Origin: Gammaproteobacteria bacterium
GTDB lineage: Bacteria; Pseudomonadota; Gammaproteobacteria; CAIRSR01
Length of the DNA: 64,000 bases
Direction of reading: 5' to 3'
Assembly (NCBI GenBank): GCA_963575655.1
Contig: CAUYTY010000261.1
Location: 1-64,000, forward strand
Shown: positions 61,418 to 64,000 of the stretch, one piece after another
How the letters are laid out: the number at the start of each line of letters is the position of its first letter
How positions within the stretch are numbered: position 1 is the first letter of the stretch
Position numbers and translations under genes: made by a program
The notes under the pieces: model-generated
Databases searched by the model: none
What the model was told of the DNA's origin: nothing
Seen by the model: only the letters and a program-made list of their open reading frames with translations

Positions 61418-61805
61418 AATCCAAGTTGCTACCTACAGTCTCAATCTGTAATTCTTCCCAGACAGGTGATTTTTTGATCGCCCCCCCAACTCCTCCCGTT
61501 TGGAGGGGGAGAAAACAACGCCAACCATTGATATTGGCCACTAAAACTGAAAATTCTCACTCCCCCTCCCAACGGGAGGGGGTTGGAGGGGGGGGGCGAT
61601 CAAGACATAGACATTATCGGAAACCTCACCCCCCTGCCCCCCCTCTCCTTAACAGGAGAGGGGGAGAATTATTCCGTTGTTATGCTTAACTCCTGAACGG
61701 AACAGGCAAAAAATCTCCCCCTCTCCTGTTAAGGAGAGGGGGGCGGGGGGTGAGGTTTTGGGTTTCCGATAATGTCTATTACTCAATGCAGGTAGCAACT
61801 TGGGT
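61418..61805. repeat. Long TIR element containing a second inserted palindromic element
   Basis: 388 bp between ends AATCCAAGTTGCTACCTA and GGTAGCAACTTGGGT, flanked by TAAACT at 61412-61417 and 61806-61811. The interior has CCCCCAACTCCTCCC...GGGGGTTGGAGGGGG arms and, from 61608 to 61778, a complete copy of the TAGACATTATCGG element. A further left-end fragment (AATCCAAATTGCAGCCTA) lies at 61393. This fills most of the gap between the CetA-like gene and tusA; 61812-62019 shows a partial type D unit near 61820-61870 and nothing else. Confidence 0.85.
61608..61778. repeat. Palindromic MITE-like element, TAGACATTATCGG family, copy 3 (nested)
   Basis: 171 bp, nearly identical to copies at 5324 and 6009 but with the interior inverted. 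TA is present at both junctions. It lies inside the TIR element at 61418, so it was inserted after that element. Confidence 0.88.
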
Positions 61806-62019
61806 TAAACTGTTGAGTCGTCATTCTGGCAGAAATTGGCAGAATGGCACATAGATGACAACCTGAGTAAGCGACTGAGCAATCTCTCGGTCTATGAATA
61901 ACTTCCGTTTCTGACGTCCCCCATAAATTTAAATCCACACAAAACAACCACATAGCGATCCATTGATTCTATTTCGTTATCGATAGATACTGTGCCTCCA
62001 TCGTACGATACGTTCTGCC

Positions 62020-62250
62020 ATGTCTCGCCATTCCCTTGATGCTCGCCACCTCCTCTGTCCCATGCCCGTGATCCGCACTCAAAACCGAATAGCCACGCTC
62101 GCCTCTGGGGAGGTATTGGAGGTGGTTGCCACTGACCCTGGGGCCTTGATGGATATCCCTGCCTGGGTCCGAATCAACGGTCATCAACTCCTGGGGACCC
62201 GCCGCGAAGGTCGCGAGGTTTTCGTGGTTATTGAGGTAGGTGAATCGTGA
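62020..62250 (+). CDS. tusA: Sulfurtransferase TusA-like protein
   Basis: 76 residues of the TusA/SirA fold: the active-site Cys in LDARHLLCPMPVIRTQNRI and the second half GEVLEVVATDPGALMDIPAW. TusA carries persulfide sulfur for tRNA thiolation and other uses, and in sulfur oxidisers for sulfur metabolism. The last codons overlap the GTG start of the CDF gene by four bases (GTGA). Confidence 0.92.
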   Translation: MSRHSLDARHLLCPMPVIRTQNRIATLASGEVLEVVATDPGALMDIPAWVRINGHQLLGTRREGREVFVVIEVGES

Positions 62251-63413
62251 TCTCCTCCGAGAAGACCAACCTCCAGCGTTACCAAGAAGCTCAACGGGCC
62301 AATTGGGTTGGGGCCTTTGCCGATACCATTCTTACCGTGGTTAAATTAGTCTTCGGGGTTATTGGACAGTCGCAATCGCTCCTCGCCGATGGATTTCACT
62401 CCCTGGCTGACGTGATGGCCGACCTGCTCATTCTGTTTGCGGCCTGGCGTGGTCGGGAAGGTCCTGACGCCGAACATCCCTACGGTCACGCCCGCATCGA
62501 GACTGCTGCCTCTGTGGGTATGGGGTTGATTCTGTTTCTCATCGCCGTTGGACTCATGCGGGACGCTGTAGAACGCCTCTTCAATCCCTCTCAACTCATG
62601 ATCCCCGATCGGGTCCCGCTCCTCATCGCGGGTCTCGCCCTGCTGATCAAGGAGTTGCTTTACCGGTACACCCTCGCGCTGGCGCGTCGCCACCGTTCTC
62701 AGCTCCTTCAAGCCAATGCCTGGCATCACCGCTCCGACGCGGTTTCCTCCCTGGTCGTGCTGGTAGGCGTTGCGGGTACTCGAGCGGGGTTGCACTATCT
62801 GGACGCAATAGGAGCAGTACTGGTAGGGCTAATGATCATTCACGTCTCCTGGGAATTGTCGTGGAATGCCATGCGTGAGCTGGTCGATACCGGACTGTCG
62901 AAGGAACAAGTAGCAACTATCGATCGTGCCATTCGAGCAGTAGACGGAGTGAAGGCCCTGCACATGTTACGTACCCGCCACATGGGAGCCGGAGCCTTTG
63001 TCGATGTTCATATTCTCTTGGAAAACCCAGAAATCAGTGTCTCTGAAGGGCACCAGGTGAGTGAGACAGTGCGTGCCAAACTCATCAGAGAGATCGAAGA
63101 AGTAGCCGACGTAACAGTCCACATCGACTCGGAAGACGACGAAAAACAATCCAGTTGCGTCTCCCTCCCGTTACGCGACCAAATCATGCTCCGAGTCCAC
63201 AAGGTATGGCACGATGTCGAAGCTGCCCAATACTCCCGAGAGGTGGTCCTCCACTATCTGGCCGGACAGATCCATCTGGACGTAGTCCTACCACTCTCCC
63301 TGTTGGAGGAGAACGGGGATGTCTCGCAGCGTGCCCATCAGATCGAGACCACTCTCCAGCAGGCAGCCCTGTCCGACCCCGACCTTGGCCGCATCCGGGT
63401 GCGTTTCGAGTGA
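62247..63413 (+). CDS. Cation diffusion facilitator (FieF-like)
   Basis: 388 residues. Membrane segments start with VGAFADTILTVVKLVFGVIG; the metal motif SLLADGFHSLADVMADLLIL carries HxxxD. A second motif is ANAWHHRSDAVSSLVVLVG. The C-terminal cytoplasmic domain includes MLRTRHMGAGAFVDVHILLE. It exports divalent metals such as Zn or Fe by proton antiport. The C-terminal 100 residues are longer than in E. coli FieF. A GTG start overlaps tusA, indicating coupling. Confidence 0.92.
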   Translation: MISSEKTNLQRYQEAQRANWVGAFADTILTVVKLVFGVIGQSQSLLADGFHSLADVMADLLILFAAWRGREGPDAEHPYGHARIETAASVGMGLILFLIAVGLMRDAVERLFNPSQLMIPDRVPLLIAGLALLIKELLYRYTLALARRHRSQLLQANAWHHRSDAVSSLVVLVGVAGTRAGLHYLDAIGAVLVGLMIIHVSWELSWNAMRELVDTGLSKEQVATIDRAIRAVDGVKALHMLRTRHMGAGAFVDVHILLENPEISVSEGHQVSETVRAKLIREIEEVADVTVHIDSEDDEKQSSCVSLPLRDQIMLRVHKVWHDVEAAQYSREVVLHYLAGQIHLDVVLPLSLLEENGDVSQRAHQIETTLQQAALSDPDLGRIRVRFE

Positions 63414-63636
63414 CAAATTCCGCCATATTTTGGTGCAACCCACACTCGAAGCGCCCTAAAATAGCGCCCCCCCCCCCCTTCCCACTACATCCTCCCGAGA
63501 CTCCGGGTAGAATATCCGTAGGCAATGAATCAACATACCGTACCGAGATAACTGCCTAGCCCCTTGAGCCCTTTTGGTCAGGGGGTGATGGTGTGAGTCG
63601 TGGGGAGTACTGAGTCACGAGACACACCCTGTGGTC
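63414..63636. other. glnA upstream region
   Basis: Includes an 11-base C run near 63468 and a TTGGTGCAA sequence at 63431 that is like half of an NtrC site. No gene is supported. Confidence 0.4.
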
Positions 63637-63652
63637 TGGCATAATTCGTGTT
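63637..63652 (+). promoter_or_regulatory. Possible sigma-54 promoter for glnA
   Basis: TGGCATAATTCGTGTT keeps the GG of the -24 box and the spacing of ten bases to a GT where GC is usual at -12. It is 85 bp upstream of the glnA ATG. Nitrogen-controlled glnA genes often have such a promoter, but the -12 box is imperfect. Confidence 0.3.
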
Positions 63653-63736
63653 TACTTCGGTGTCCCTAGATCTAACCCGTCTGGCCCGCGGGGAGGTCTC
63701 AATATCAGGCCAATCCTCTTAACGGAGAGTAGATAG

Positions 63737-64000
63737 ATGTCCCCTGCTGATGTGCTCAAGACAATGCAAGAACAAGAGGTGAAGTTTGTCGATTTTCGCT
63801 TCACCGATACCCGCGGGAAGGAGCAGCACGTCACCGTCCCAGCGAAGACGGTCAACGAAGATGCCTTCACCGACGGTAAGATGTTTGATGGCTCCTCGAT
63901 CTCTGGCTGGAAGGGTATCCAGGAGTCCGACATGATCCTGATGCCCGAGGCTAGCTCGGCGGTGCTCGACCCCTTTACCGACGAGCCTACCCTGAATCTG
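63737..64000 (+). CDS. glnA: Glutamine synthetase type I, N-terminal part (cut by window edge)
   Basis: The first 88 residues: [40 protein letters not shown] and [17 protein letters not shown], all in the beta-grasp N-terminal domain. The enzyme makes glutamine from glutamate and ammonia. GGAGAG lies upstream of the ATG. The rest is outside the window. Confidence 0.95.
   Translation, partial: MSPADVLKTMQEQEVKFVDFRFTDTRGKEQHVTVPAKTVNEDAFTDGKMFDGSSISGWKGIQESDMILMPEASSAVLDPFTDEPTLNL

Overview
The window reads as a chromosomal segment of a motile gammaproteobacterium. Evidence for that class is the set of full-length FimV (LysM, single membrane segment and C-terminal FimV domain, next to asd), a DamX-like AAA/SPOR protein, a DUF2782 protein, an RlmK-type methyltransferase, a pyrG-kdsA pair and HolB. 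I cannot name the genus from sequence alone. No rRNA, tRNA or CRISPR array was found.

Layout. 1-8.3 kb: a hybrid histidine kinase, a divergent CheW and a CheR-TPR methyltransferase, the last two separated by an IS607-type insertion whose tnpB has been broken up by IS630 and IS30 remnants and small palindromic elements. 8.6-35.5 kb: mostly housekeeping genes (kdsA, pyrG, holB, a DHH phosphoesterase, nadC, purC, fimV, asd, tsaC, purE, rlmK, dgt, damX) mixed with poorly known secreted or membrane proteins and a diguanylate cyclase. 36.4-37.7 kb: an ankyrin-repeat gene with a frameshift near its end. 38-57.6 kb: one long minus-strand chemotaxis cluster, in transcription order MCP, cheY, cheA, cheW, MCP, MCP, cheR, cheD, a pentameric ligand-gated ion channel homologue, an HD-GYP regulator, cheB, a STAS protein and a REC-PP2C-HATPase protein. 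57.7-64 kb: phosphoglucomutase, a two-gene PAS + MCP receptor resembling CetB/CetA, tusA, a cation diffusion facilitator and the start of glnA.

The most distinctive feature is a dispersed family of short elements (44 to about 390 bp) bounded by the 17-base inverted repeat ACCCAAGTTGCCACCTA and flanked by 6-7 bp direct repeats of the form TA(N2-3)TA. The ends are conserved but the interiors fall into several unrelated types. Two copies interrupt reading frames (tnpB and a small DUF2188-like gene), and removing one copy with its duplication restores the frame in both. Many copies sit directly on or just after stop codons (fimV, asd, pgm, the 27.7 kb secreted protein, the DHH gene). A second family, with end TAGACATTATCGGAAACC and TA at the junction, has three near-identical copies, one nested inside a member of the first family.

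Functionally the chemotaxis cluster links receptors, CheA/CheY/CheW, full adaptation (CheR, CheB, CheD), cyclic-di-GMP turnover (HD-GYP here, GGDEF at 34.5 kb) and an anti-sigma-antagonist partner switch. The ion channel homologue embedded in it is the most unexpected gene.
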